Source: Oncomelania hupensis
Lineage: Eukaryota > Mollusca > Gastropoda > Littorinimorpha > Pomatiopsidae
Length of the DNA: 64,000 nucleotides
Assembly: GCA_036898135.1 (NCBI GenBank)
Contig: CM072514.1
Coordinates: 86,793,581-86,857,580, forward strand
Direction of reading: 5' to 3'
Shown: one piece after another, positions 39,992-49,809 of the stretch
How the letters are laid out: each line of letters begins with the position of its first letter
Position numbering within the stretch: position 1 is the stretch's first letter
Program-made: the position numbers and the translations under genes
Notes under the pieces: model-generated
Told to the model about the DNA's origin: nothing
The model's input: only the letters and a program-made list of their open reading frames with translations
Database searches by the model: none

Positions 39992-42860
39992 CTCTACTTG
40001 TCTTGGTCTTGGATTTCTTGGCAGTCACCCGGTACGGTCCTCTCCAAGCGATGTCCAGCTTGTTGGTTCCACTTGGAAGTAAGAGTAGCACTTGATCGCC
40101 GACTTGCAGTTCTCTGTCCTTCGCGTGGCGGTTGTAGTACTTCGCCTGACGGGCTCTTGCCTTCTTCAGTGCTTCACCAGCTTTCTTCCACGTTGCTTTG
40201 AGGGTTTCCTGCAGGTCTGCGACGTACTTGGTGGCACCTCTTGGTGTGTCGTCTATCTTGGCCTCCGTCCAACTTCTGCGTAGGGCTTCTAGCGGTCCTG
40301 CTAGAGGTCTGCCGAATAGCAATGTTGACGGGGTGTAGCCTGTGGCTGCATGGGGTGTTTCTCGGTATGCGAACAGTGCCGCATTCACGTAGGTGTCCCA
40401 CGCTTCTGGATTGTCGTCGGCGACTTTCCTGAGTATGGTGAGAAGGGTTCCATTCAGTCTTTCTACTTGTCCGTTGCTGGCTGGGTGGTATGGTGGTGTG
40501 CGAATGTGATGAACTTGTATCAACTCGAACACGTCTTGCATCAGGCGGCCGGTGAATTGAGATCCGTTGTCCGTTCTAATGCTGTCCGGGAATCCGACTC
40601 TGGTAAAGATGGCGATGAGTGCATCTGCAATCTTCTTGGTGTCGATCGCTGGCAACGGGACTGCTTCGCACCACATCGTACATGCGTCGACGAGTGTGAG
40701 TAGAAATCTGTTCCGCTTCTTGGTCATGGGCAGTGGTCCTACTATGTCTACTGAGACTTGCTGGAATGGCACGCCGACTACTACCGATGGTCCTAAGGTA
40801 ACCGGTACGGTGTGATGTCGCGGGGAATATCGTTGACATTGGTGGCAAGATTTCACGTAGCGCTTGACATCCTCCGTGATTCCTGGCCAATAGTAGTGTG
40901 CGCTGATTCTCTGCACTGTGGCTCCAATTCCCATGTGTCCGCTGAGTGGCATGCTGTGGCCTAATTCTAGTACTTGGGCTCGAAAGGTGGCTGGTAGTAC
41001 TAGTTGGGTGTGATCTCCATCTCCTTGTCGATGTAGAACTCCCTCTTCCATGTAGAAGTCTCCCTTGTGCGGGGGTGTGTGCGCCTTGGGTAGCTTCTGG
41101 AAGCACTTCGCGATCGAGGTGTCTTCTTTCTGTGCTGTTTTGATCTCTTCGAGTCCTGGATTCGGAGCGAACTCGGGCTGGGGTGGTTGGGTTTTAGCTT
41201 GGGCCCTGGTTTGCACTGCAGCTATCTCTACAGTTTTGGGGGGCGTGCCTAAGAACACATACCTACAGCCTAGCACTAGATCATACAGGAATTTCTGTAA
41301 AACAGCTGCTTGGATTCGTCCTGTGACGTACCTACTCTCTACTTCGATCCAAGCTATTGGGCAAGTAGTCGTCGGTTTCGTCAAGTCTGCTCCTTGTAGT
41401 TCGACTGTCTTGTCTGTCAAGTCCGCGCGCGATACAAGAGATTCGCTAACTATCGCGTCGTATGATAGACCTGTGTCATACAGACAGTTCGCTTCTTTTC
41501 CGTTGACCTTGACCGTGTCTGTCACCGAGGGGTGATCTCCGATCGTGTGTGGCTTGTTACCGCTGCTTTGAGTTAGAACTCTGTGCGCTGGCCGGCTTTC
41601 GCGCTCTTCCCTACGTTGTGCGGCCAACTTGAAACATTCTGCGGTGGAGTGATTGTTTCTGTTGCAGAACGAACAATACCGTCTCTGTTCTGCGGGACCT
41701 CTTTTCCCGAATTCCGTGTTGGGTCCTTTATTTTGCCCAGGTCTGGGGTTATTCGGCTTATTCGCGGTGCGCTCTTCCCGGTTAGGGCTTCGTTTCTGTG
41801 CCTCTTTCCCGTTAGGCTTTAGGTCTCGCCTGAAGCTCTTGGCTTCTCCGTGTGCGGCCACGTACCTATCTGCGACCTTGACCAGATCTTCCAGTCTTTC
41901 CGCGCCCTGCTCTACTGAGAATGTCCTCAGCTCGGGGGTCATGGTTTCCCGTAGCTGTTCCCATACTAACAGTTCTGTCAGTCCATCATACGTCTTAGCC
42001 GTGGCTGACTGGCTAATCCACTTATCCAGCATTGTGGACAACCGATCCGCGAACTGCGCATAGCTCTCTCCTTTCACTCTCCGATTGGTGCGGAACTTTT
42101 GCCGGTAGCATTCTCCTGTTAGTTCGAATCCCGTTAGGAGTGCCTCTTTTACTTTGTGATAGTCAGTCACTCTGTCAGTCGGTAGCTTACTGTAGATGTC
42201 ATAAGCCTTTCCTCTAAGCCCTTGACTAAGCTTAAAAGACCAATGAGTGGGATCTAGTTTGTACTCTGTTGCTAGACGCTCAAACCTAGTCAGATAGAGA
42301 TCTAGACCTTCTTCTCTCTCATTGAATGTCCCCAGTGGAAATGACATTCCTTGCACAGGGTTGGATGCTACCTCTAGCTGATCTGAGTGGGGAGGGGTTG
42401 AGGAAGAACTTGAAGCTCCTGATCCCAATCTTCTTAGCTCTAACTCATGCTGTCTGTCTTTTTCCTTTTCTGCCCTCTCATACTCCCATCTCCTACTTTC
42501 TGCTTCTCTCTCTGCTGCTAATGCTGCCTTCTTCTGTTCTCTTTCTGCCTCTAGCTCTAGTTTCCTCTGCTCTGCTTCTAATTTCTTTGCCTCTCTCTCT
42601 GCTTCTAATTTCTTCTGCTCTGCTTCTAATTTCTTCTGCTCTGCTTCTAGTTCCAGTTTCTTTTGCTCTCTTGCTGCTTCTAACTCTAGTTTCTTCTGCT
42701 CTGCTTCTAATTTCTTTGCCTCTCTCTCTGCTGCCCTCTCTGCCTTAGCCTCCTGTTTCTCTACCTCTGCATTGATATACGCAATTAGGTCTGCCCCTGC
42801 TAAGTGTAAAGCTTCTCCTAGTTCCTTGAAGCGCATTCTCAAGGCCACTGGGTCCGACAT
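39792..42860 (-). CDS. Gag-protease-integrase polyprotein of the Gmr1-like element
   Basis: The ATG at 42858-42860 gives 1022 codons; the open frame extends two codons further upstream only through a TTG. Residues about 35-145 are a Lys/Glu/Ala coiled coil built from K-K-L-E-A-E-Q repeats, followed by the capsid-like region. A zinc knuckle C-S-F-C-N-R-N-N-H-S-T-A-E-C is at about 398, the protease active site L-Y-D-T-G-L-S at about 464, and the integrase H-x-H...C-x-x-C zinc domain at about 640-680. Integrase core aspartates lie in V-D-I-V-G-P-L (706) and T-D-N-G-S-Q-F (766), the glutamate in N-G-Q-V-E-R-L-N (800), and a GPY motif (W-R-G-P-Y-R-V) near 943. After that the frame drifts for about 75 codons into what should be RT-leading sequence. 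Protease usually has D-S/T-G-A; here it is D-T-G-L. Confidence 0.88.
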   Translation of the reverse strand: MSDPVALRMRFKELGEALHLAGADLIAYINAEVEKQEAKAERAAEREAKKLEAEQKKLELEAAREQKKLELEAEQKKLEAEQKKLEAEREAKKLEAEQRKLELEAEREQKKAALAAEREAESRRWEYERAEKEKDRQHELELRRLGSGASSSSSTPPHSDQLEVASNPVQGMSFPLGTFNEREEGLDLYLTRFERLATEYKLDPTHWSFKLSQGLRGKAYDIYSKLPTDRVTDYHKVKEALLTGFELTGECYRQKFRTNRRVKGESYAQFADRLSTMLDKWISQSATAKTYDGLTELLVWEQLRETMTPELRTFSVEQGAERLEDLVKVADRYVAAHGEAKSFRRDLKPNGKEAQKRSPNREERTANKPNNPRPGQNKGPNTEFGKRGPAEQRRYCSFCNRNNHSTAECFKLAAQRREERESRPAHRVLTQSSGNKPHTIGDHPSVTDTVKVNGKEANCLYDTGLSYDAIVSESLVSRADLTDKTVELQGADLTKPTTTCPIAWIEVESRYVTGRIQAAVLQKFLYDLVLGCRYVFLGTPPKTVEIAAVQTRAQAKTQPPQPEFAPNPGLEEIKTAQKEDTSIAKCFQKLPKAHTPPHKGDFYMEEGVLHRQGDGDHTQLVLPATFRAQVLELGHSMPLSGHMGIGATVQRISAHYYWPGITEDVKRYVKSCHQCQRYSPRHHTVPVTLGPSVVVGVPFQQVSVDIVGPLPMTKKRNRFLLTLVDACTMWCEAVPLPAIDTKKIADALIAIFTRVGFPDSIRTDNGSQFTGRLMQDVFELIQVHHIRTPPYHPASNGQVERLNGTLLTILRKVADDNPEAWDTYVNAALFAYRETPHAATGYTPSTLLFGRPLAGPLEALRRSWTEAKIDDTPRGATKYVADLQETLKATWKKAGEALKKARARQAKYYNRHAKDRELQVGDQVLLLLPSGTNKLDIAWRGPYRVTAKKSKTKTSRGERESPIPPHQSPQEVHGPTSDPQHSQLVSHRHRGRRRKHGDQCSRVSPALQRNIQRRDTQRRPSR

Positions 42861-43214
42861 TGTCAAACGTGTCTATGAACAACCTCTGAATCACGTGGAA
42901 TACCAAAACACTAGCAACATTGCAATTCAATAAAAACAATGCAAAGACAATCAAATTCGTAATCAATAATAGAATAAAACAAGAGTCAAATGGCATACAA
43001 CAGTTATTTAAGCAAAACCTGCAAAAGAACAATGCAACATACAGGCACAAAAATATTTGAAGCCAAAAAGTTTTTAACTAAAGAATAGTGCACCCAAACT
43101 GAGTCAATGTTATACCCTTACACTATTCTAAGTTATTCTACTACTACTGTTATCTAATTTTATTGTACTTAGATCCGGTTATACCCAATTCCTATTATAC
43201 ACAGATCCTGACTA

Positions 43215-43223
43215 GGCTCGCCA
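43215..43223 (-). promoter_or_regulatory. Primer-binding site candidate
   Basis: On the minus strand TGGCGAGCC begins seven bases after the 5' LTR end (43231), followed by TAGTCAGGATC. TGG at the start pairs with the CCA end of a tRNA. The related copy has GGTTCGCCAATTAAG at the same place, so the site is kept with one change. The tRNA species is not identified. Confidence 0.65.
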
Positions 43224-43230
43224 ATTAAAG

Positions 43231-44743
43231 TGTCACGTGGGGTTTATGGGCTCTGCACAATGGAATTATGGACCTTCACGTTTATTCGGTGGGAACTGCT
43301 AGTAAGTCACCCTATGAATTACTTTAATAAATTTATTTGTTTAGCTCGTTCTGTGTTAAGGTTGGGGTACAGAAATAGATAGAAAAATGGTAAAAGATTA
43401 CTGTCACACTAGCTTTCACACGGCTATGAATCATATGTAGTCCAGCCACTTGATAACAGTTAAAATCACACATTTATTTCTTCTACTCTATACAAGATTC
43501 TCTAAGTACTAATCTAACTTAAAAAGTCTCAGTCACTGCTAATAGTTCGATCGCTGATAGTCTAGGCAGCTGTTATATCTTCCTCGGGCACTTGCTATAA
43601 TATTTCATGTAGATTTGGACTACTGTGGTCCGTTTTACAGTTTCTGAAGAGTTGGACTACTGTGGTCCTGTTTGGATCAGTTTAAGTGCACCTTCGTTTT
43701 GCACTTAACTGCTAGATGGTGCGTGCGAAGTCCTTCTGTGAGGTAGCTTCTGGTACACCTTTTTCGTTGTGTAGTTGGGTTCCCTTGCCACGCTGTGGGG
43801 TCTGACAGGGTGTTTTTCAAGGTAGCTCTTTCCGACTTGTGCGGTAGAGTCTCCTCAACCAACTTGTCGTTTCTGTGGAGTGGGGCACACAGGATAGCTC
43901 GCCTGCTCGTCTGTAATATAAGAGACGAAATTCTGCACAACCCTGAATAATCGGTTTGTGCAGAGCGTCTCACTGAAAGCCAAAGTAGCCCTCAGTGATA
44001 GCTCCACATCTCTATACATAAGCGACGAACATTCTGCTACTTCCAGGGTCCACTGGAATCTCACTCTAAATTCCTATACATACATAAATATCAATCGTGG
44101 CTAACTATACACATACAGAATTAATAATAATATAAACATTCAGTGGTACAGCCACTGGTCTGCACACATACATATAAGTTAAACAACAGTGGTTCCGTAC
44201 GGGATACAACATGGCGGCGCAACCGGTCGTGTTTCGCCTCGTGGTAGGCTCTTCCACGTGGTCACGCAAATTCGGATTAACAATTCACATTTATACATAG
44301 CAAATTCTTCAAACATAATTTCAACAATAATATAAACATATCACGATGAAACAGAAGGGTGTTCATTTACCTGTTTGACAAGTTCAGGCCCGTGATGACT
44401 TGATAGATTTCTAAGATCCTAAAGTCCTGCTTCCTGGTCTATGAGTGAAGAGATTCTCTGCTAGCTAAGTAGTAGATGTTACTTCTTCCTCGTCTCACAC
44501 ACGACTGACCAAAACTGTGTGTAGGTTCTGACCCATCAGAACTGCTCTACCCGCTTACCTGAGCTCTCATTGGTTAAAACGGTCCGATTCAAAACTCAAG
44601 TGCTGACTCACTACGCAGCGTGGGTCGGGCTCGCGGTGTGTACTTTTATTGCTGCTGTGTAATCTACTGACTCTCTACTGTTACAAAGACTACACAAGGC
44701 TAAATAGTCAACAAGCAGAGTTAAAACTAGCCAGTTCATGACA
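43231..44743 (-). repeat. Long terminal repeat, right (5' LTR)
   Basis: 1513 bp, essentially identical to the left LTR. As the 5' LTR of a minus-strand element it should hold the promoter. On the minus strand AACAGGTAAATG near 44370 has the form of a splice donor, but splicing is only a guess. Confidence 0.92.
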
Positions 44744-44790
44744 GTGCCCCTACGACCTCCGGGTTACGGGACAGGATAGGATAGGATAGG
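44744..44790 (+). mobile_element. RTE-like LINE 3' end, right part and GGATA tail
   Basis: Starts with the right GTGCC duplication, continues CCTACGACCTCCGGG and ends in four GGATA units. It is the continuation of 36526-36661. Confidence 0.9.
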
Positions 44791-45371
44791 ACTTTGACAC
44801 ATTTAGTTGGAATGACGATATCTTCACAAAACATCCACAGCCTTATTCACTCTTGCGCATGAATCGGTCAACACATTCCAATCAGATCAGTGCACTCAAA
44901 ACATCCTTGCAACTCTTCCGCACTCTCATTCGTCCACACTCTGACAGTTTCCTTTACAACAGTTTCGGTTTTGATTTTTGGCGGGTAGGAAGGAACAAGA
45001 TGTATAGTATTGTGTTAAGATTTTCCGATGGCAGGCAGAACAAAAGATTTATAAAAATAGGGTTTATATCCATAACACAAGGAATACAGTCTTATCAATG
45101 CGGGTGGGTTTAGTGACGTATTGTTGAAATGGGGGCAGATAAGAGTTCAGGGTATCGTGTTTGAGATCACCAGTAATGAAGTTGGGTGCATCAGGGGAGA
45201 TAAGCTGAATTTCCCTAACGACAGCGAATTGTGTGGCAGCGCGGGTGGGGTTGGCATGAGGTGTACACAACAGTGACAAAAAAAAAATGCCCGAACCGAC
45301 GGGACAAGTAGCGAGGTCGAAGCGAAACATTTATCAGATCTAGGTCGCTAGTGTTCAACTTTGCCCTGTGA
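44791..45371 (-). pseudogene. L2-like LINE endonuclease (upstream half of the split copy)
   Basis: Minus-strand frame 45330-45064 reads A-A-T-Q-F-A-V-V-R-E-I-Q, P-D-A-P-N-F-I-T-G-D-L-K (D-x-N/K position of the endonuclease, N replaced by K), and Y-V-T-K-P-T-R. Continuing in other frames to 44800 are P-S-Y...K-I-K-T-E and V-R-V-W-T-N-E-S, then F-C-E-D...P-T-K, which leads into K-N-K-P-W at 36516 once the insertions are ignored. An upstream frame (45445-45215) holds V-S-L-R-P-R-Y-L-S-R. Frameshifts and the changed catalytic position show it is dead. Confidence 0.65.
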
Positions 45372-45487
45372 GTTCGGGCACTGAAGAGAATAGACCCAAC
45401 GTTTCCCGGCGTGTCGTAAGAGGCGAATAACAGTGATGTCAACACGGCATCACTGGGATAAATTTTTCTAAACAGAAGTCACCTATT
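45372..45487 (+). repeat. RTE-like LINE 5' region fragment
   Basis: GTTCGGGCAC...AATAGACCCAACGTTTCCCG, CGTGTCGTAAGAGGCGA and CACGGCATCACTGGG match, in element-sense orientation, the 5' region of the RTE copy (complement of about 5810-5905). It abuts the L2-like endonuclease head to head. Confidence 0.7.
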
Positions 45488-45546
45488 AAACTAAAGTTGG
45501 AAAACTATTTTGCAGCATGAACAACCAACGACTAGTACATGTGCAT

Positions 45547-45679
45547 AACAGCCACAGTTTTTGGACCTTAGAAACACTTGCTTGATGCTGTCAAAAGGAG
45601 AACATGACCAAGCTATGCCAGGTTTCTCCTTTTGACAGCATCAAGCAAGTATTTCAAAGGTCCAGAAACTGTGACTGTT
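45547..45679. repeat. Long hairpin: about 56-bp inverted repeat with 20-bp loop
   Basis: Left arm 45547-45602 and right arm 45623-45679 pair with only a few mismatches; the core CTTGCTTGATGCTGTCAAAA on the left meets TTTTGACAGCATCAAGCAAG on the right. The loop is CATGACCAAGCTATGCCAGG. It could be a small foldback transposon or a hairpin RNA locus. No frame crosses it. Confidence 0.8.
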
Positions 45680-45745
45680 GCAACAGTCTCGCTGCGAAAA
45701 AAGTTTATTACCTAGTAATATTGGTTTTAAATGGTGTATATTACT

Positions 45746-46062
45746 CCTTCGGATGAGAGTATAAACCGAGGTCTAGTCTGTATCGCATACATTCCATCAT
45801 AACGGACTTTAAAGATCATGACGCTCATGTCCTAGATGGGTGAGTGCCGGTGACAAGAACACACCCAGCATGCCCTTAGGTCCTTCTCCCCAATCCCTGG
45901 CAGCCCAGGATTGTGCTCAGTTGTCTGGAGCGTTATTACGATGCGCCCAAAGGCTGCAAGTTGGCGCCTCGGGCGATTTGAGTTAGATCCTGTATCGGCC
46001 AGCGCCTTGAGTCGCCAACGACAAATATGTGCGCTATATAAATTGTAATAATAATATGCATG

Positions 46063-46130
<68 letters not shown>
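45746..46130 (+). mobile_element. SINE-like repeat, copy A, with (TAA)n tail
   Basis: About 310 bases from GGATGAGAGTATAAACCGAG through GATCCTGTATCGGCCAGCGC to GTGCGCTATATAAATT, followed by TAATAA repeats to 46130. Copies B and C below align over the full length in the same orientation. The head is not clearly tRNA-like. The GCGCTATATAAAT end followed by a TAA tail suggests mobilisation by a LINE with that 3' end. Confidence 0.75.
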
Positions 46131-46132
<2 letters not shown>

Positions 46133-46134
46133 TA

Positions 46135-47054
46135 TTACCAGCCTGCAAAGCATAATTCTATGTCAAGAAATAAAGTGATAAAACAAGTAAAATTATCACT
46201 TACCTGCCATTCGGATTGCAAGTTCAGTACAGACAAAATATCGATTTGAATGGAGCCAGCGGGCCAGGGCAACTGGTGTTATTCCTAACGGCAAAGCCTT
46301 TTTGGTATGCCTGTGTCCGTATGTACACTAACGGCAAATATAAACCCACACTAGGGATTTTTAAGAAGGTCGAAAATTATATGATATAACTATTGTAAAG
46401 GGAAGTACCGAGAATGAAGTGGAATGAGGTTGACCAAATTTGCATTGTACGTGTTTCTCATTGAAATCTATATTGCATCAAAGAATCATAAGTTCAATAA
46501 TAACTTAGGAAAAATTAAAATTTTGTAAATACATTATTTTTTACTAACATTTGTTGACCCTGTGACCTTGATCTTTAAGTGAAGTCATTCATTTACTGAT
46601 AAGTTATGAGACCTCGTGTATATACATTATCTTACCAAGTTTGGTTGTGATAGTTTAAATAGGTTCTGAGATATTAATCCACTTGCAAATTTTGCACAGG
46701 CAGATGGCGGACTGACAGACGGACGGACGTACAATTTTTTTTATGTAATTTTTGGACTATTTAGGACTCATCTCGCACAGATATACAAAAATCTATTAAA
46801 AATTGTTTCAATACATAGACTCACATTGCTACGCATGTGAGTCAAAAATGTTTAAAGCACGTTAATGTGAGTTCAATTTGATGTCCAGACATATAATATA
46901 TGACCTGCGCGATATCTCGACGAGAACCGCCTACTTCTGTACCTTAGACTTGAACTCTTCTTTTCATGTTTACGGCCCATCACATTTTCTCAACAAATTA
47001 AATTTCTGGGTATTATTATTTTTTTTACAGCAAACTGACTTTTCTTCCGCATAT
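46135..47054. repeat. Dispersed repeat with TGACCTTGA motif, copy 2, in otherwise gene-free DNA
   Basis: 46420-46740 aligns with 23800-24115 (GGAATGAGGTTGACCAAATT...TGTGACCTTGATCTTTAAGTG...AGGTTCTGAGATATTAATCC), ending in GACAGACGGACGGACG. The rest shows no coding frame. Confidence 0.6.
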
Positions 47055-48262
47055 TAAATATCTGAGGGAAAAGCTGCCAGAAAGGTCTTAATATTTTGAA
47101 AGTTATCAGCCACAAAGACTGGGAAGCAGACAAGCAAACTCTGCTCCTCCTCTATTATTCTCTGATACGCTCTAAATTGGATTATGGTAACATTGTATTT
47201 GGCCCTGCTATGAAACCCTATTTGAAAGCCTTGGATCCAATCCATCATCAAGGTCTTCGGATCTGCCTGGGGGCGTTTCGCACTTCCCCCTAAGGAAAAT
47301 CTCTACGCTGATGCTTGCGAACCTCCCTTGGAGATCCGCATGGCTCAGCTCGCCATGAATTATTTTCTCAAATTTAAAGCTAACCATACGATTGTGTTCT
47401 TAACCTATTATTCACACTTCAATACTCCAACAAACCGACAGAAGTTCCTCCTTTTGGTATCAGAATACTTCATCACTTTGATACTCCAGGCACATATATT
47501 GACTCTGTTAAGGACGACCAGCAAAACGGAGGTTGGAGATTGCTCTATCCCCTATGCTGACTGTGCCTTCGTGATCTGCAAGGGCATCTGACATGATGCG
47601 CTCTAAGAAGATGTTGAAAAGGGTTGGAGAGAATAGGCATCTTTGACGCACACCGATTGTTGTTTTGAACCAGTTCCCGATGGCGCGGTTGTGGAGGACT
47701 GCACAGGACTGCACTGGTAGCCTTGTCATACAGGTGCTGTATCAGAGGTTTTCCAGTGTGTTCCATACTCTGACCTCCGTTGTACGACTGGCTCTTATTG
47801 TAAACGGCTCTGGCAGACCAAAAGGTCAAATTAAATCAATAACAAACTATTTCAAATTTTCCGGATTTGTCTACTTCTTTGCCTAACTGCGTCCACTCGC
47901 AAGGAAAAAACTGTTCGGGCCCGCCTTCATATTGGGCATACTTATGCCAACCATAGGTTCTTTTTGAAAGGAGAACCACCGTGTTGCTTTGCGGGTGACA
48001 AATTCTTTCCGTCCGCCATTTTGTGTCTGAATATGTTGATCTGGTTGATGAGAGAGAACAGTATTTTGGTTCGATACCTTTTAATGAAATTTTAAATTTT
48101 GCAATGGTCAAAACTTGTTTACATTTGTACGTGATGTTGGCTAGCTTTATGTACATCTCTTATCATATTTTAATGTCAGCTGTCTAGTCTGGTTTTTAAT
48201 AGTTTTGCGTGATCCTGGTACGGCTCTTAGCAGTCCGCTGGACCCTATAAACATTGATTATT
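47055..48262 (+). pseudogene. I/Nimb-like LINE, second copy, RT thumb to tail, interrupted
   Basis: Plus-strand peptides match the copy at 30.6-32.3 kb: V-I-S-H-K-D-W-E-A-D-K-Q-T-L-L-L-L-Y, S-L-I-R-S-K-L-D-Y-G and L-G-A-F-R-T-S-P (47096-47293), A-M-N-Y-F-L-K-F-K (47328-47390), and, beyond an RTE insertion at 47519-47712, C-K-R-L-W-Q-T and H-I-G-H-T-Y. The RNase H motif is deleted or unrecognisable. The diverged tail GATCCTGGTACGGCTC...AGTCCGCTGGACC is at about 48210-48245. Confidence 0.65.
47519..47712 (-). mobile_element. RTE-like LINE internal fragment
   Basis: Complement of about 7350-7545 of the main copy, with I-G-N-W-F-K-T-T-I-G-V-R-Q-R-C-L-F-S-P-T-L-F-N-I-F (motif B, Gly to Arg change) and motif C cut at F-A-G. 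It lacks any 3' end, so it is a rearranged remnant. Confidence 0.75.
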
Positions 48263-48980
48263 TAATCTAAAATTAAAAAAAAATGCACACACAATGAAGG
48301 GATGTTGCCCCCATAAATTATGCCTTTTGGGGAGAGTTTGCATGCATAATCGGTTTCACTTACGTTCAAGCACTTTACACAGTTCTTAAAAACAACCTCT
48401 CTTTTTAGTCACACAATAAATGTTGTGGAAATATTTTAAATCATGGGGGTCCCTACAATGGTGCCAATAGGGTGGGTGTCGGGAAATAGAGCTGAGCAAA
48501 GCCCATATGACTCACTGGCTCTTTATCAAATTTGTAATATTTAACCTGAAAATGAGTGCCCAGGAAAAAAAAAAACACGAAGCGAAACAATGGAATTAAA
48601 ATGAGTAATAACAGCTACAATCTTTCGATACTCTTGACCTTGACCTCCGGCTCCACAAACACTTATTAAATAAACTGCAACAAAAATTGTATTATACCAA
48701 AATGATCAAATAAACTACAACAAAAATTGTATTATACCACAAAAAAAAACAAAAAAAACAATGACCTTGGTGTAGCCGAGCAGATTATCTGACTTCCGAC
48801 ACTAGACCAGATACTGCACACTATGAGACACCCAAAGTCAAACTAAGAACGAGGGGACACACTTTCTCTGGCAGCCTCTAGGGAGACAATCTCTCCCAAG
48901 CGTGACTAGCCACCTTCCACATTGAAATGCCCTTTACCTTAAGTGACATGACCTTGGGATGACCTTTACCTTCATGTGAC
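48263..48980. repeat. Dispersed repeat sequence, no gene
   Basis: AAAGCCCATATGACTCACTG, then GTGCCCAGGAAAA and GGAATTAAAATGAGTAAT (48505-48605), match the repeat at 24395 and 52640. TTGACCTTGACCTCCGGCTC (about 48629) and GACATGACCTTGGGATGACC (48944-48970) follow. A 44-bp segment is duplicated in tandem near 48665-48740 (AAATAAACTACAACAAAAAT). Confidence 0.55.
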
Positions 48981-48990
48981 CTCTGAGGTT

Positions 48991-49741
48991 CCTATCCTAT
49001 CCTATCCCGTAACTCGAAGGTCGTAGGGGCACCACAGATGATCGTTAAACCAGCGTACTCCATCTTTCTCGGTCCTCAGCAACCCTCATGGCTTCGCTCA
49101 GTGTCAAGCCAGTCCATTCTCGAATGTTTTCCTCTCATCTCTTTTTCTGTCTCCCTCTTCTCCTGCCTCCTTGCACCGTGCCTTGCAGAATGGTTTTTGC
49201 AAGGCCAGATGCTCTGGTGATGTGGTCATACCATCGGAGTTTCCGTTTCTTCACCACTGTGAGCATGTCATCGTGTTGTCCAATGGCTTGTGTGATGGTC
49301 AGTCGGATTTCGTTGTTGGTGATGTGCTGGGTATAGAAAATGCCCAGAAGTCTTCTGTAGCACTTCATCTCAATGCTTTATATTCTTCGTTGAAGATCTG
49401 CTGTGAGGGTCCATGTTTCGCAAGCGTATAGGAAGATGGAGATGACAAGGGAGCGCAGCAGCCTTATCTTGGAATGTAGACTGAAGGTCCTGTCTTTCCA
49501 AATGGGCTTCAACTTTGTCAGGGCAGCAGTTGTTTGTGCGGATCCTATAGAGGACTTTCTGTCGGGACCCAATGTTTGATACAAGGGCACAAAAATATTT
49601 GGAGCTATGCACTGTGTTGAGGGATTGGCCTTGGACTTTGATGTCCATGTTGATGCCATTGGTGTTGTTGGTCATCATTTTGGTCTTCTCTGCACTTATT
49701 TCCATTCCATAATTACTGGAGGTGATGTCAAGCCTCTGTAC
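48991..49741 (-). mobile_element. RTE-like LINE, 5'-truncated, with target duplications
   Basis: The minus-strand copy begins with the (TATCC)n complement of the GGATA tail and extends to about codon 150 of the RT frame at 7103. Fragments 49135-49368 and 49370-49705 show K-R-K-L-R-W-Y-D-H and M-E-I-S-A-E-K-T-K-M-M. CTCTGAGGTT (48981-48990) and CTCTGATGTT (49742-49751) are its duplications. The unoccupied site is visible in the related repeat at 52933-52970. Confidence 0.85.
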
Positions 49742-49809
49742 CTCTGATGTTCATGTATGATCAAATAACGCAATGTTGTTGCTTTGTATGCAGCCACTGT
49801 AAGATTATT

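Larger units (their letters stand above)
36662..44743 (-). mobile_element. Complete Gmr1-like Ty3/gypsy LTR retrotransposon (8.1 kb)
   Basis: The element has two LTRs of 1513 bp (36662-38174 and 43231-44743), each TGTCAC...ATGACA, with 5-bp GTGCC duplications. It is transcribed on the minus strand, so the right LTR is 5'. Order on the coding strand: LTR, primer-binding site, gag, protease, integrase, then RT and RNase H, then LTR. Integrase before RT is the order of Ty1/copia, but RT, RNase H and the integrase GPY motif are of the gypsy type. This combination is known from the Gmr1 clade (first described in cod). I found four differences between the LTRs, so the insertion is recent. A diverged relative lies at 15130-17022. 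Confidence 0.88.

Noticed and set aside
40946..41535. Plus-strand ORFs opposite integrase (also 39117-39392, 40241-40815)
   Set aside because: Antisense shadows of the retrotransposon pol gene; no start context or family match.
42326..42748. Leucine/serine-rich plus-strand protein (also 15209-15697)
   Set aside because: It is the antisense of the Lys/Glu coiled coil of the Gmr1-like gag; composition follows from that repeat.
45215..45445. Independent small gene next to the L2-like endonuclease
   Set aside because: It is partly the RTE 5' fragment in antisense and partly frame-shifted L2-like endonuclease.
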